Assembly: GCA_963513935.1 (NCBI GenBank) | Contig: OY740765.1 | Coordinates: forward strand, 73,639,718 to 73,703,717 | Length of the DNA: 64,000 nucleotides | Direction: 5' to 3' | DNA from: Aphrophora alni | Lineage: Eukaryota > Arthropoda > Insecta > Hemiptera > Aphrophoridae | Shown here: positions 24,001 to 34,196 of the stretch, piece after piece | Layout: the number at the start of each line of letters is the position of its first letter | How positions within the stretch are numbered: the stretch's first letter is position 1 | The notes under the pieces: model-generated | The model's database searches: none | What the model saw: only the letters and a program-made list of their open reading frames with translations | What the model was told of the DNA's origin: nothing | Program-made: the position numbers and the translations under genes

Positions 24001-24977
24001 AAATCCATTTGTTCGTTATAATTTTCTATCTCTCGTACCCTTAAACTCTGTCCTGGTGTAATTCTTATTTGATCGAGTGATCGTATTTCTGGGTTGCTTA
24101 TTATATTGTTATTTATTATCAAACGTATGTTTTTTAAATTCTCTAACCATGATTCATTCATATCTATTATACATTTTTGGTTGTTTGACTGCAGAGTTAT
24201 TTGTTTCTTACCGTAATCTATTTTTGCTTGATTAGCTAGTAAAAAATTATTTCCTAGAATCATCTTAGCATTTATTCCTGAAGCTACATAAAATTTATTT
24301 GTGAATTTTATTCCATTTATTTCAAAAGGTAAATTTATTTCTCCATGAATTTTTAAATTGTTGTCTGTGGCCGATTTTATTATTGTCTTTGTGTTATTTG
24401 TTATTGTTTTATGTTTGACTAGGTCGTATTGACATATCGAAACATTTGCCCCTGAATCTAAGATTGTTTCTATATCCTGACTGTCTAATGTGTTGAATGT
24501 CACTTTAATTGTGCATACTCTAGAATTTTCGTTTTTATTGATGAACAGTGTATTGTATACATCCCATGTTACGTCATTCTCCGATTTTCTTGCTTTGGAT
24601 ACCCCATTTTTGTTTAAGTATTGTTTGTGGAAAATGCTGTATGAATCTAATGTACATTGCTTTCGAACGGCCTGGTTTAATTTCGCTGCATCGACTATCT
24701 CTTCATCACGCGTCACAGCGCCATGTCCTATTTCACGACCTAGGTCAACATTGATAACGATACTCTGTTTACATTGTGATCCGACTTTGTTTGTAGTTAT
24801 TGTTATTTCGTTTTCTACTTCTGAATCCGTGGTGCTGTAATCCTGGGTTGAATATTGTGTTGTTACATCTAAATAGGTCCTTGGAGTTTCGCTTTCTTCA
24901 TATGACTCGGCCTTGCTTTGTTTAAATTTAAGATTCCTAAAGCCATGGAATAATGTTTTCTGTCGTTTAAGTGTCCG
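21066..24977 (-). CDS. pol: Ty3-type Pol polyprotein (protease, RT, RNase H, integrase)
   Basis: The frame is open from 24977, after a TGA at 24978-24980. It has no obvious own start: a GTG at 24716 is only the first near-start codon, so expression probably needs a frameshift from gag. Numbering from 24716: protease DSGA at 87-90; RT with LDLKNAF (468), PQGLKVSSA and the catalytic YLDD (530-533); RNase H with D683, E724 and D751; integrase zinc finger H892, H900, C930, C933 and catalytic D963, D1021, E1057; a TGPYPI GPY/F-like motif near the end. All key residues are present and no stop interrupts it, so the enzyme looks intact. The pol product copies the RNA and inserts the cDNA. Confidence 0.95.
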   Translation of the reverse strand, partial: RTLKRQKTLFHGFRNLKFKQSKAESYEESETPRTYLDVTTQYSTQDYSTTDSEVENEITITTNKVGSQCKQSIVINVDLGREIGHGAVTRDEEIVDAAKLNQAVRKQCTLDSYSIFHKQYLNKNGVSKARKSENDVTWDVYNTLFINKNENSRVCTIKVTFNTLDSQDIETILDSGANVSICQYDLVKHKTITNNTKTIIKSATDNNLKIHGEINLPFEINGIKFTNKFYVASGINAKMILGNNFLLANQAKIDYGKKQITLQSNNQKCIIDMNESWLENLKNIRLIINNNIISNPEIRSLDQIRITPGQSLRVREIENYNEQMDFETGRNLREQKQIHAYIQDDKYYTHIYNASKTPKIIMPRTLIGHIGLNRNQEEPRIYDTINKKIAPTQITQQRNSNKEQIADKNGVQFQICEQLTEKQHSQVVKIIKKYKHIFTTEVGDLSPANINPVKIQVVQGTSGIIVPPYRQSNQERQVLNKELEHLVKAGILEECPNFTEFASPAFIVKNQDNSHRLVADFRKVNEQIKNENFPIPSLQLMFRCLSNSQYFTKLDLKNAFFQLKVHEEIKPLLTIRTQDKMLRYTRLPQGLKVSSAIFQKNLNKVLASHLFSKCLAYLDDTIVFAPNFEEKLDSLESVLKELDIANLKLNTKKCKFFYTKIEILGHKLSTEGIEPLKSNIQPILDFKQPKTLRNIRAFLGVSGFFRKFIKDYAQITHPLTELLKNQEQKNSKIIWTEKYNKAFEQIKTILTNPPLLSHFKEVRHTRVYTDASNIGIGAVLTQVDPNNNQEYPIAYLSRKLKLHETRYSTVEKEMLGLTYAVEYWREYLLGRKITCFTDNSALQYFQTFKNPSNRLGRLATKLVDYNLDIQYKKGKTIGLPDFLSRQETGDEIPQNFEDVFLIDSNTPDIELLQSKDTYLKQIKLTLLNIETDNNKINRASRHYTLDDGILYYKKFNGQEITKLLAIPYELRSDILKQAHDDPLTGGHYSYYKTMSKINDRYHWPNLHTDVQNYTKTCNTCQKRKIPTRKPYGLLKSILPTHKPMSRLIIDFIGPVNSSFGYKYILTCTDATTKYAWAFKCKTADAKTVAENLMKIILKYGKMRILQSDRGTHFNNEIIRNLTSTLGINQILSSAYSPQTQGLTEKFNGTLTNMLSHYVHEKPNEWSKYLDKIVYCYNSTKQTSTGFTPNKLMFAFEPNNPMDIIQILENPNYDIKQQIKQIQEIRQTLPEIIKRAQDKQKFYYDKKRTDFEFQEGDEVLIKREFHGKTPSKFDMQYTGPYPIIKKNKQTNIFGRDIKIWTAPR

Positions 24978-25468
24978 TCAGTGTTTTTGGTTTGTCGTTG
25001 TGTACCCAAATTTAAGGTTGTCTTGTTTTGCGTATCTGATGGTTGAAATGTGTTATGATTTTGACATGTGTATGTTGGAGTAGTATAGCTTATACCGTTA
25101 GCTCGTTTTTTGTTGAATTTTATTTTAGATTTATTATTAGAATAGCGTTGACTGTCTTTGAATTGTTTGTCGTTCATTTTGCTTTTGTCAAGCATGCATG
25201 AATTCTGCTTCCGCACATTTTTTATGTGTGGTTGTTGATATTTAGCATGGAAACATGTACTTGTTTCTTGTGGGGTTGAATAGCTATTTGTTCTTATAAT
25301 AGCCCCCCATTTAGCCCGTTTTTTTTGGTTGTAAGTTTGTCTGAAGTTGTTATTTGAGTAACATTCTTGCACTGAGTGTCCATTCTTACTACATTTTCTA
25401 CAAAATTCTTGATTTCTTTTGGCATTTGGTCTATCTTGGGTTGTATTCTGGGGGTAAGATTTGTATTT
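24869..25468 (-). CDS. gag: Gag C-terminal part in the -1 frame, third zinc knuckle
   Basis: Open from 25468 to the stop at 24869. It starts with a canonical knuckle CRKCSKNGHSVQEC (CX2CX4HX4C) and continues as an Asn/Lys/Gln-rich tail. It lies -1 relative to the main gag frame, and pol lies -1 relative to it. The link to upstream gag is probably broken by a 1-base indel in one of two homopolymers (T5 at 25466-25470 or G5 at 25450-25454 on the + strand). No canonical slippery heptamer sits at that junction. The link to pol is through the slippery site at 24920-24929. Confidence 0.75.
   Translation of the reverse strand, partial: KYKSYPQNTTQDRPNAKRNQEFCRKCSKNGHSVQECYSNNNFRQTYNQKKRAKWGAIIRTNSYSTPQETSTCFHAKYQQPHIKNVRKQNSCMLDKSKMNDKQFKDSQRYSNNKSKIKFNKKRANGISYTTPTYTCQNHNTFQPSDTQNKTTLNLGTQRQTKNTDGHLNDRKHYSMALGILNLNKARPSHMKKAKLQGPI
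24920..24929 (-). promoter_or_regulatory. Programmed -1 frameshift site (two overlapping slippery heptamers)
   Basis: In the gag C-terminal frame the codons read TTA AAT TTA AAC. This contains A AAU UUA (24923-24929) and U UUA AAC (24920-24926), both canonical X XXY YYZ heptamers in the right frame. The site lies inside the 109-base overlap (24869-24977) where both frames are open. A -1 slip continues straight into pol. Confidence 0.7.
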
Positions 25469-26862
25469 TTATTGAAAAATCGGTGTTTGGTGGTGTGGTT
25501 GTCCATTTTACATATTTTGCAGTTGTATTGTTTGAAGAAACACCTGCTTGTTGGATGATTTGTTTTATTGCAAATTGTGCATACTTGACTTGTCCTCTTA
25601 TGTCCATTAGTTGGAAAATATGCATTTCTAAATTTTGGTATTATCTGATGTTGCCTATTTTGTAATTGTTGGTTGGTTTGGTATTGTGGTTTTGTTCTTT
25701 GGTCGTATTTTTGGAATGATTTTACTTCATGGTCCCTTTGTTGTATATTTATACCTAGCGTGTGTACGATTTCCGTTAGTTGTTCTATCTTTTCCGACAT
25801 TGTGTTAATTGTTTCAAAGTGTCTGTTTTCTCTGTCATTCTGGCTACCCTTATTTCTAAGGTATCTCTGTTTGTTTAGTGTTTTTTGGAGTAGTTGTTGC
25901 TCTATTTTTCTTAAATTTTCCTCTAGTTGTGTAAGTGTATTATTCTCCATTGTTATTATACATTCACAAATTTCCGGTTTTAAACCCTGTATAACATGTG
26001 ATATTATCTGTTTATCGTCTATGTTGGGGTTCATTCGTCTGCAAAGGGCCTGAATTTGTAAATAAAAGCTTATTGCTGGTTCCGATTCATTTTGAACTTT
26101 ATTTTCTAATAATGTCTGTAAGTTTTGACATTGCGCTATTGGAGTAAATAGGTTAATTAATTCTGTTTTTGCATTTTCCCAGGTTATGTCTACCTCTTGG
26201 TTCCTTTTAATAAAACTGTTATACCAATCTAAAGCCGATTGTGCGAGATATGTTGGTAATAGATTTATTTGTGTTTTGTCCGACCACCCGTTAGCTCTTG
26301 AAGCTACTTCGTATCTCGATATGAAAGTATGTATATCTTCTGAGGGTAAACCGTGATATTGGTAGGGTTGAACTAATGGTATTTTCTCTTTCCTTTCCAT
26401 TTTAGTGGTTGTTTCTGTTTTTGTTGGTATCTGTGGTGTAGTGACTTCGTCGTAAATGTTCTCTTGTGGTTGTTTTACGTTTACATACACATTATCAAAA
26501 GCTACCAGATCATATGTGTGTGTGGTTGTTGCTAAAGGTAATTCTTTATTTTGCTCTGAGTCGTATGTAGGGTGTATTAGTGGTTTAAATTTCTGTGGGT
26601 TTCTTAAAGTTTCTAATTCTTCTAACTGTGGATATTTATTTCTTTGTTGTGGGGATAGTTTGTTGAAATCGATTAGATAATCATATGCTTTTTTGTATTC
26701 TATGTCTGCTGTTAATTCAGTGTGTATTCTTTTTATTAGTGCTAAAATTTTCCTAATTTCATCAAGAGTTTTATTTTCTTTACCTTCTATTTTAAGTGCC
26801 TTTAAAATTATTATTGCTTCCTCTTTTTTAAACTTATATATGTCAGCGTTAACCAAATCCAT
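25294..26862 (-). CDS. gag: Ty3-type Gag polyprotein, main part
   Basis: 522 codons from the ATG at 26862 (MDLVNADIYK). A predominantly helical capsid region (around HTFISRYEVASRANGW, LPTYLAQSALDWYNSF) is followed by a coiled stretch and two zinc knuckles: CTICNKTNHPTSRC (CX2CX4HX4C) and a variant CKICKMDNHTTKH with His as last ligand. The last 50 or so codons of this frame look unlike Gag, and a third knuckle lies in the -1 frame. The true reading therefore leaves this frame between about 25480 and 25430. Gag forms the virus-like particle and packages the RNA. Confidence 0.85.
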   Translation of the reverse strand: MDLVNADIYKFKKEEAIIILKALKIEGKENKTLDEIRKILALIKRIHTELTADIEYKKAYDYLIDFNKLSPQQRNKYPQLEELETLRNPQKFKPLIHPTYDSEQNKELPLATTTHTYDLVAFDNVYVNVKQPQENIYDEVTTPQIPTKTETTTKMERKEKIPLVQPYQYHGLPSEDIHTFISRYEVASRANGWSDKTQINLLPTYLAQSALDWYNSFIKRNQEVDITWENAKTELINLFTPIAQCQNLQTLLENKVQNESEPAISFYLQIQALCRRMNPNIDDKQIISHVIQGLKPEICECIITMENNTLTQLEENLRKIEQQLLQKTLNKQRYLRNKGSQNDRENRHFETINTMSEKIEQLTEIVHTLGINIQQRDHEVKSFQKYDQRTKPQYQTNQQLQNRQHQIIPKFRNAYFPTNGHKRTSQVCTICNKTNHPTSRCFFKQYNCKICKMDNHTTKHRFFNKNTNLTPRIQPKIDQMPKEIKNFVENVVRMDTQCKNVTQITTSDKLTTKKNGLNGGLL

Positions 26863-27024
26863 TTATTATTAGTTAGAACCATCTCTTAAAAAAAAACATT
26901 CAATCGAAATCATATACTCTATATATCTTTATATTACTTATTATCATATATTACTTATTCTCTAAACAAATGAACATCTAATTTTATATTTCTGTACTTT
27001 TTTTCCCCTTTCTTTGTTTCTTTT
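26863..27024 (-). other. Retrotransposon 5' leader
   Basis: Short, A-rich leader between the PBS and the gag ATG; no frame of note. Confidence 0.6.
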
Positions 27025-27043
27025 CAATTTGGCGCCTCCACCA
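27025..27043 (-). other. Primer-binding site
   Basis: Starts with TGG directly after the CA of the 5' LTR: TGGTGGAGGCGCC on the - strand. It is complementary to a tRNA 3' end; I cannot name the tRNA with confidence. Confidence 0.7.
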
Positions 27044-28152
27044 TGTTAGATTATTTTGTATGATTGATTTATTTGTTTGTTTGAATTTAATCGTGTGAGT
27101 CAACTTAATTAAATTAGGTGCTTTCACCATGTAAGACAATTTTATAAGTTTCTGGGGGTTTCTCCTTAGACTCTACTATTGATTCAAATTTTTCTTGGCT
27201 GTGGGCTGACTCTAAAAAAATGAAACTGGATAGGGAAAAAAATACAGAGTTTGATTTAGAACAAGTTTAATAAAATCGAAAATGTTCATGAATACCCTTT
27301 CACATGAAATCTCTATAATCTACTTGGAAATAAAACATTAAACTTTTAGATTCGAGTTGGCCATTTCTCGAATTAATTAAAATTTATTGAACAAATTAAC
27401 TGAACAAATTTATTGAACATTTTCTAGACTGCCAATAACAAATTTCTATCACCATAATATTACATCTAAATAAAGCCTTAACAAATGTACAATATTATCA
27501 TTATCATTATTTATTTGCTTAAATTGTACAAAATTGTCCCTCTTCCCTTATTTGTTTTAATGAGTTTATATTTTAACCTTATAAAGTAATGAAATAAAAC
27601 CCAGTATATGACTTCGTTTGATAATATTGTATTAACCAATTGAGATCTGATTTACATTAATAAAAGTTTAAGATTACTTACATTACACTCCACCCTTTCT
27701 TCACACTTTCACTAAACACTTTATTTTGATTTTATTTATTTCAAATTTTCACAACACTTCACTGGTGTAGATTTAGTTGATATTATTTTGTTATTTTATT
27801 ATAGCAGGTTAAATACGGACTGAGTTTCTTATTGAATTTCTTTACTTGTTCCCCCTCTGAAGATTTATGTTTTTACTACCTATTTTTCACGCGTTGTTCT
27901 CCCCTCTTCTTTTTTGAATCCCTCGTGTTTCTTTCTCATTGGTTAATTTTAAATTTTTGTCGTTCTCATTGATTTTCCTAATTTGCAATCTTTCACACGT
28001 AGAACACTTGTTCAATGCTTAATTTGCTATTTGTAAAGTTCACTGCCTCTGCTTCTGTTAGGTGAAATTTGAGATGCCTTGCGCGTGTTGTCTCACATTC
28101 TGTTTCTGTATTTAAGTTGGTGTTTCGAATTAATTATATTTTTAATAAATTA
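27044..28152 (-). repeat. 5' LTR, truncated at its outer end
   Basis: Matches 19083-20166 but stops at 'aataaatta'. The last roughly 60 bp of the LTR are gone and the host piggyBac-like sequence resumes with 'gatcacatg'. This removes the U3 start, so promoter function may be impaired. Confidence 0.88.
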
Positions 28153-29520
28153 GATCACATGTTTCTCTTTCTAACCGTAGATTACAAATTATTCTGCGTC
28201 TAACAGATCCAGAGATATTCCTAGTTGAGCAGAGAACAAACCTGACGACACGAAATTCCTTTGGCATTCGATGCGCTTTACAAAAAGACGAAATTCTGTT
28301 TTTAAAATTATTTTTTCTTTACACTATGTTGTAGGGGAAATTCCATTCTATAAGTTGGTACCACTTGATTTGAGCAAATGCTTACTAAGAATTTGTTGTT
28401 TTGAAGTCCAAACGTAGCAAATTAAGCAAATGTCTGACGTGAAAACTATAATATTTGGCGTTGCACATATTGGTTTTGGGATTAGATTTTTGTTATTTTG
28501 AAGGTTTGTGTATACAAATTGTATATAAATTGTGTATACAAGTTACAATATATGTGTTTTTATTTCTAAAGTTTGTTTTTGAGTGAATTTTGAGTGTGTA
28601 TATTGAATAACCTATAAATAAAAATGGTAAGTTTATGCTATATGCATATTTTCTTATATTTAGTGTTTTTAATGAGTATACAAGTGAATATGTGTGTTAT
28701 TCTTTGTAAAGTATATTGTATTAGTAAAATCTAACGCTTTTGTTTTAGGCCTAGCTTTAGAAAGTTACTAATTATGCCTAAAAGGTTGACGTGTCACCCT
28801 AACCTTCAAGCGTCAGAATACAAATTTTTGAAAAATCGTCATTTTTATTTAGAAAATGTAACATATTATTTTTTTTTTTCCCCTAAATATATTCACAAAT
28901 ATATTAGAAATCTCAAGTAATGGTTGAAAAAATTGCAAAAAATGTATTAGTATGTTTTTGATCACCATTTCTGTGAAATATCTGCTCTGTTACTCTTAGA
29001 TTTTTTGGTATTTGACCAAAAAACTCCAAATTTGATACATCTAACTTTTTTTTTTCACTACACACCTACATTCTATGCACCTTTCTGGACATAATGATAT
29101 ATAGAAGTTCTGTATAAAATATATTTTACTATTTTTAATGTTTTTTGGAAAAAATAAAGAGAAAATTCAGTTTTTACGTAAAATATTTTTTTACATTTTT
29201 AAAATGTAACAGATTTATATATTTTTTTTCCTAAATATATTCACAAATAATACACAAAAATTGTGTATATCTTAGAAATAGGTAGTAAGCTATTGATTTT
29301 GGGTGATACAGATTTTTCTACATAACATTTTACATCTAACATACTTACTCCAAAACCGTTTCAAAATTTTTTTTTTATTATATAGATGAATTCTACGCAT
29401 CTTTCTGAGAAAAATGATATCTTATAAGTTAGGTTTTGTATACAAATAATATATTTTATTAATTTTTAAACGAACGAAGAATTTTTAAGACAAATTAACA
29501 TGCGCCAGATTGAGGGTTAA

Positions 29521-30842
29521 ACAATGCATATTTTTACCTCATTCAACCTTCCCTGAATGATGGTTTTACCAGTACAACCATTCAAAAATACAAGTGTAAC
29601 AGAAAACTTTCCTGTTTTAATAGTTTTGTAAAAAAATGCCATATAATGAAAATACAATCACAAAGTTATAATTTTCAAGTAAACTAAACTTAGTTTAATT
29701 GTTTCCTATTATATATGCCTAGCTATTCAACCAAACATCTGCTGTTAATCTAGAGTTGTAAAATTCTTACTGCACAAGCGCGCCCCTCAGTTCTAAGGTC
29801 TATGTTCTATTTATTCCCATATTCACACAACACACAGCAGTTCATATTGACAAGTAATATTTACATTTGACATATTATCGATTCTCTTTAATCAGCAGCA
29901 AATAATTTTCTTTTATCGTAAAAATATAATTTCCCATAAAATTAAAATGTATTAAACGATTAAATACACTATTGTATTGATGTTTAGTCTTTTGTGATTA
30001 CAAGAAATCAGTACATGGTCATTGTTGATTGAGAATCTGTTGCTATTTAACTTTGTTGGTCTAAATTGAAATAAGATAAAGCAAAATTTAAAACATTTCA
30101 TTTCCGGTTTGACAATTCTTAATTATTTCTGATTGCAAAATAATTCCCATTTTCTCCAGTTTTGGATTTTCTCCCATTTAAAGCCTCCATTAAATTACAT
30201 AGTGTTACAGACTAATGTATACATACATAATAACCTAAATGAGCCTGAATTTCTTGTGTTTAGAAGTGTTATTTCTACAATTTTAAAGGATTTTGTGACT
30301 TGATAAGTGTTTTACGTTATCAAAAAAAAATCAGATTAATTAAAAACAAGGTAAATAGTCTAGGATTTCAAGATTTTTAGCCACTAAAATCCGGAGAGAG
30401 GTACACTACATAATTACCATATTTTGTTTCTTATAATTTTTCCTAAAATATACGGTTTTTGAGATATTTAACTTTTAAAATACTCAAAGGTGGCCATTTT
30501 GAATATTTATATAGGAAAGTTTTGGATGTTGGTATACTGATAAAAAAATAGTAAAGAAAATGTGCATGACAAATTTGATAAAAAAAATAGTATAAAAAAT
30601 GTGCATGCCAAATTTAAACTAATAATGTTACTAATTTCTAAAGTTTTCATTAATTTTTTTTTTAAAACACAAAATGCCCGACAGACGGTAAACAAAGAGG
30701 TTTCCGGACCTATGTTCTATAACGGAAAACTTGCAATGTAGTTTTTTGGTGCAAGTTAGGAAGCATGTGATTTCCCTTAAATTACTTATCACGCACTATC
30801 CTCAAACCTTGAAAGAAGAAATTGTTTTTCTTTTCTTTCCAG
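29521..30842. other. MIER intron; no gene seen
   Basis: AT-rich sequence with no repeat or frame I can assign. Confidence 0.4.
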
Positions 30843-30947
30843 ATCTGTTTACGCGAGCAAAAGAATAGATGGTCAATTTCCCTGGAAGTATGGGCTTTGT
30901 ACGACTTTGTCTTGCCGAAAACTGACCAATCTCTTCAACAGTTACAC
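30843..30947 (+). other. Exon-like open segment of unknown origin
   Basis: A strong pyrimidine tract and CAG (ending 30842) precede 105 bases open in one frame for 35 codons, followed by a consensus donor GTAAGC at 30948. The reading (ICLREQKNRW..., ending TDQSLQQLH) is complex in composition, unlike the surrounding AT-rich DNA. Both boundaries are phase 0, the same as the flanking MIER exon 1/exon 2 junction, so it could be spliced in frame as a cassette. MIER proteins known to me have no such segment. Alternatives are an exon of a nested gene or a relic of a mobile gene. Confidence 0.35.
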
Positions 30948-31913
30948 GTAAGCCTAACTATCGGAACCCCCTTTATTTAAAATCTTCCAGTTTTATATTT
31001 AATTTTTCGTCCCTAGCTCAGGGAGAACGTGAAACAAATTTTTGAATTTTTTATCTCAAGTAATGAGTTCTTAAAGTACTATGTTTAAATACTACATCCT
31101 ACCTTTATGGTTCCATGTAGTGATCATAACCTATAATTTCATGTCTGTGTGTGGATAATTAATTAATTAAAACTGCTCAAGCCTTTAAACTGAATTTAAT
31201 GACACTAACTTTTTCTTTAAATCAAAACATCTTTAAATATTTTTTCTTTCGAAAACTTTTTACAAATTTAACACAAAAATAACATTTTACAAAATCGCAA
31301 ATTATAATATCTAATATCTACGAGCAGAAAGGACTTATTTTGAAATTAAAATTTCTTCTGATTAACCAATTTCCCAGTTTACTTTCTTGCAACTGGTTAT
31401 CAGACTATTATGTATTATTATATTTCTTTTCTGTTTACAACAATTGTTAATTTGAAGCTCAATAAAAATTTTAAATCCACACACTTAATTTAACTTATCC
31501 TAAACATGGTTATTTTAAACTAAACAGAGATATTAAAAGTAAAAGTATTCCCAGGAGATTTGTTTGGTAATTATTTATAACAAAAAATTTAATAACTGAC
31601 TTTGATTTATTTTCTTTTTTAAACTTCACTTTTTAACTGATGATAATTTGTTGAATTGGTCAAACCTGGATTTCGAAGAATGTCCTGAGAAGCTCTCTGG
31701 TGACTCGATCCTTGCCGCTATTAATGATGTCCTGTAGCCATTGGTTTCATCAATCTGTGTTGCGTGTTGGTTGAGATTAAATGGAATTTCTCATTTAACT
31801 GCACTATTGCACTATACTCACACTACACAAACCAACTTCACCAATAGGCTTTTTACTTGCCTTTTTTTCATTTAAATTTTTTCTTCACCTTTAATGATAT
31901 GTAATACTTTTTA

Positions 31914-31958
<45 letters not shown>

Positions 31959-34151
31959 CCTCTTTCCAATTTATAAATTTAAACTCATTACGTCGACGGG
32001 CATAGGTTACCCTGGTTCGACACTTCAGAAATTTTTTTACCAAGACCCCTCTAAGAGGATATGCTACTCTATTTATAGCCAAAATATTCCCTTTCTTCAT
32101 ACCAATTTATTTTCCTCTCATGGTATGTGGGAATTTTATGTTATTTTGTAATTGCTTTGGTTTTTTATACTTAATTTAATATGTGAGTGTTTCTCAATCC
32201 TGTGTGCAACTCATTTAATTAATTTTACTGATTTAAATTGTTTATTTTAGCATCTTTTGTTGATTTAGTATTGGATTTATTTATTTTTTTAGTTGGCAAC
32301 CGTAGATTCTTTCCCATCCGACGTCAGGATCTCTGGACCTTGTTTGATTACCGTTTCAAGCCTGCCTTTGTAAAATTCCCCATTGTTTTCCTTAATTTCT
32401 TTATAACTTCTTTTCCCTTTGTCTTTCTCGTTTTTAATTAATACCTTCCATAGGCGATCTTTTGATTTGTCGTTTCCAGCCTGAGTGATGCTCGTACTCC
32501 GCTTGGTGCTTGCGTAATCACGTGTCAAAGTTTTGCATTATTTCTAATTTTTACTTTCATTGTTTTTAACACTTTTTTCTTAAGATTTCAGTATTACGTA
32601 GCGCACTTGCTATAAGTTTCATGGCCGCGAAAGAATTTTTGTCCGCATTCTTTTCCACTACGTAATTCACACTTTTATTCACACCTTTTGGATTTTTGAT
32701 TATTTACCAAACAAATTCCTCGAAATTTACATATATTGTTTAACATATTTATTTATTGTCTTGCTTGAAAGTTTTAACTCTTCAATTGTTTTAGATTTCA
32801 CGTTAAGGTGTGAAATCTATATCCTTTAGAATTTTATTTAGATTTCACTTTTTATTTTTATTACTATTAGAACTTTATTATTTAACTTACTTGTATTCCT
32901 TATTTCGTTAAATTTTATTTTATCCTAGCTTTTATTCAACTATATAATGCTATAATCAATTTTTCTCTCAGAACAATTTATCTTTATTTTTCTTTTTTAT
33001 TTACAAAAAACATTTATTATTAAAATTTGGATGCCTTTTATAAAATTTTCCCATTTTGGTTCCTTGCGTAAGTTGGTCTGTGTCAATTTCTACAAAATAC
33101 CCGTAACAGATCTGAATTGCATACTATTTGTACTACAATTATATATCTTTAAACATAATATTTCGTATTTTCCAAACTTCATCAAATTTGATGAATTTTT
33201 AACATTTCAATCTAGCATGGTTTGCTGCTTTAACATGTAGGTCAATCTGGATTTTGCCCCCAACACAGCCCAAGGCTAGTCTCCTATATTAAAACAGCCA
33301 ACTATTCTACAACTAGAACATTTAATTGCATTGAGATGGAAATTTCCGATTTTTCTTGTCTTTTCAAAAATCTCCCCCTCATTGAATGAAATTTCCGTCG
33401 CAGTTCATATGAACATATTACATACATTTTTGGGTCCCCTATCACTTCCCGGAGTTATGCCCATTAGTTGCAAATCACCTTGTATATATTGTACAATTTT
33501 GGAACTGAACTTTTTTTTTTAATGTGACTTCTGAGGAAGAAAACTCAGAAATTTCAAAAAAAAAAAAATTATTCAGTAAATACTTCTTTGTATTTTTTTA
33601 AAGCATGCTAGCCTATTTAAAATATATAATGTTTTAGAGGAGCTAATTACAAATAAAATATTATTAAAATCATGAAAATTTAAAATAATGACTTGCATAT
33701 TATTTTTTGTGTGACGTACTGCTTATTAGCCAAAATAGTCCAGGGATTTTAACATGTACGTTGGAGAAATATCCAGGATAATTATGATGTGCTCATCAAA
33801 AATGTCGGGGATCAAAAGGGTTAAATCAAAAAGGCAAACTATTATCTTAGATGAAAATAGGGTTATTATGTATTGTACATTCTCCCGCATATTAGTTGCA
33901 AAAAAACATGCAAACTTATACTATTTACCTTGTTTCTCATTAATCAGATATTTTTTGACAACGCTACACAATTTTCTTGTTTCAAAACCATTAATATTGA
34001 AGAAAATTACTTTTTTTTAGCTACAAGGAACAGATGTATGAAGTAACAAGTATACAATTGAGTATGGTTTATGCGATGAGAAGTATATCGTGACTGCCAC
34101 CAAAATATTAGAAAATTGTTAGATTTCACATTTTGGCCAGTTAACAAAAAG

Positions 34152-34196
<45 letters not shown>

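Larger units (their letters stand above)
19083..28152 (-). mobile_element. Ty3-type LTR retrotransposon (gag, pol; no env)
   Basis: Two direct repeats of about 1.1 kb flank gag and pol in the order protease-RT-RNase H-integrase, which defines Ty3/gypsy-type elements. Read on the - strand, the 5' LTR is at 27044-28152 and the 3' LTR at 19083-20225. PBS and polypurine tract are in the expected places. The LTRs differ by about a dozen substitutions by eye plus a 26-bp insertion in the 5' copy, so it is not brand new. The outer end of the 5' LTR is missing and no target duplication remains. No third large frame lies between pol and the 3' LTR. Confidence 0.95.
18721..29520 (+). mobile_element. 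piggyBac-like element, family 1 copy A, split by an LTR retrotransposon
   Basis: Begins TTAACCCTCGACCTGG at 18721 and ends with GAGGGTTAA at 29520. The ends form an imperfect inverted repeat inside the TTAA typical of piggyBac insertions. Without the retrotransposon at 19083-28152 it would be about 1.73 kb, matching copy B (36409-38149) along its length. No transposase is encoded, so this is a non-autonomous element. That it belongs to piggyBac rests on the TTAA, the CCCT-type ends and the presence of a piggyBac transposase remnant in another TTAA-bounded element of the window. Confidence 0.75.

Noticed and set aside
31960..32090. tRNA or tRNA-derived SINE suggested by 'ggttcgac'
   Set aside because: No matching A box, acceptor stem or cloverleaf could be formed.
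33754..33824. Possible fifth TTAA MITE family, tip at 33821-33824
   Set aside because: Only one tip is visible (GGGGATCAAAAGGGTTAA); no partner found upstream.
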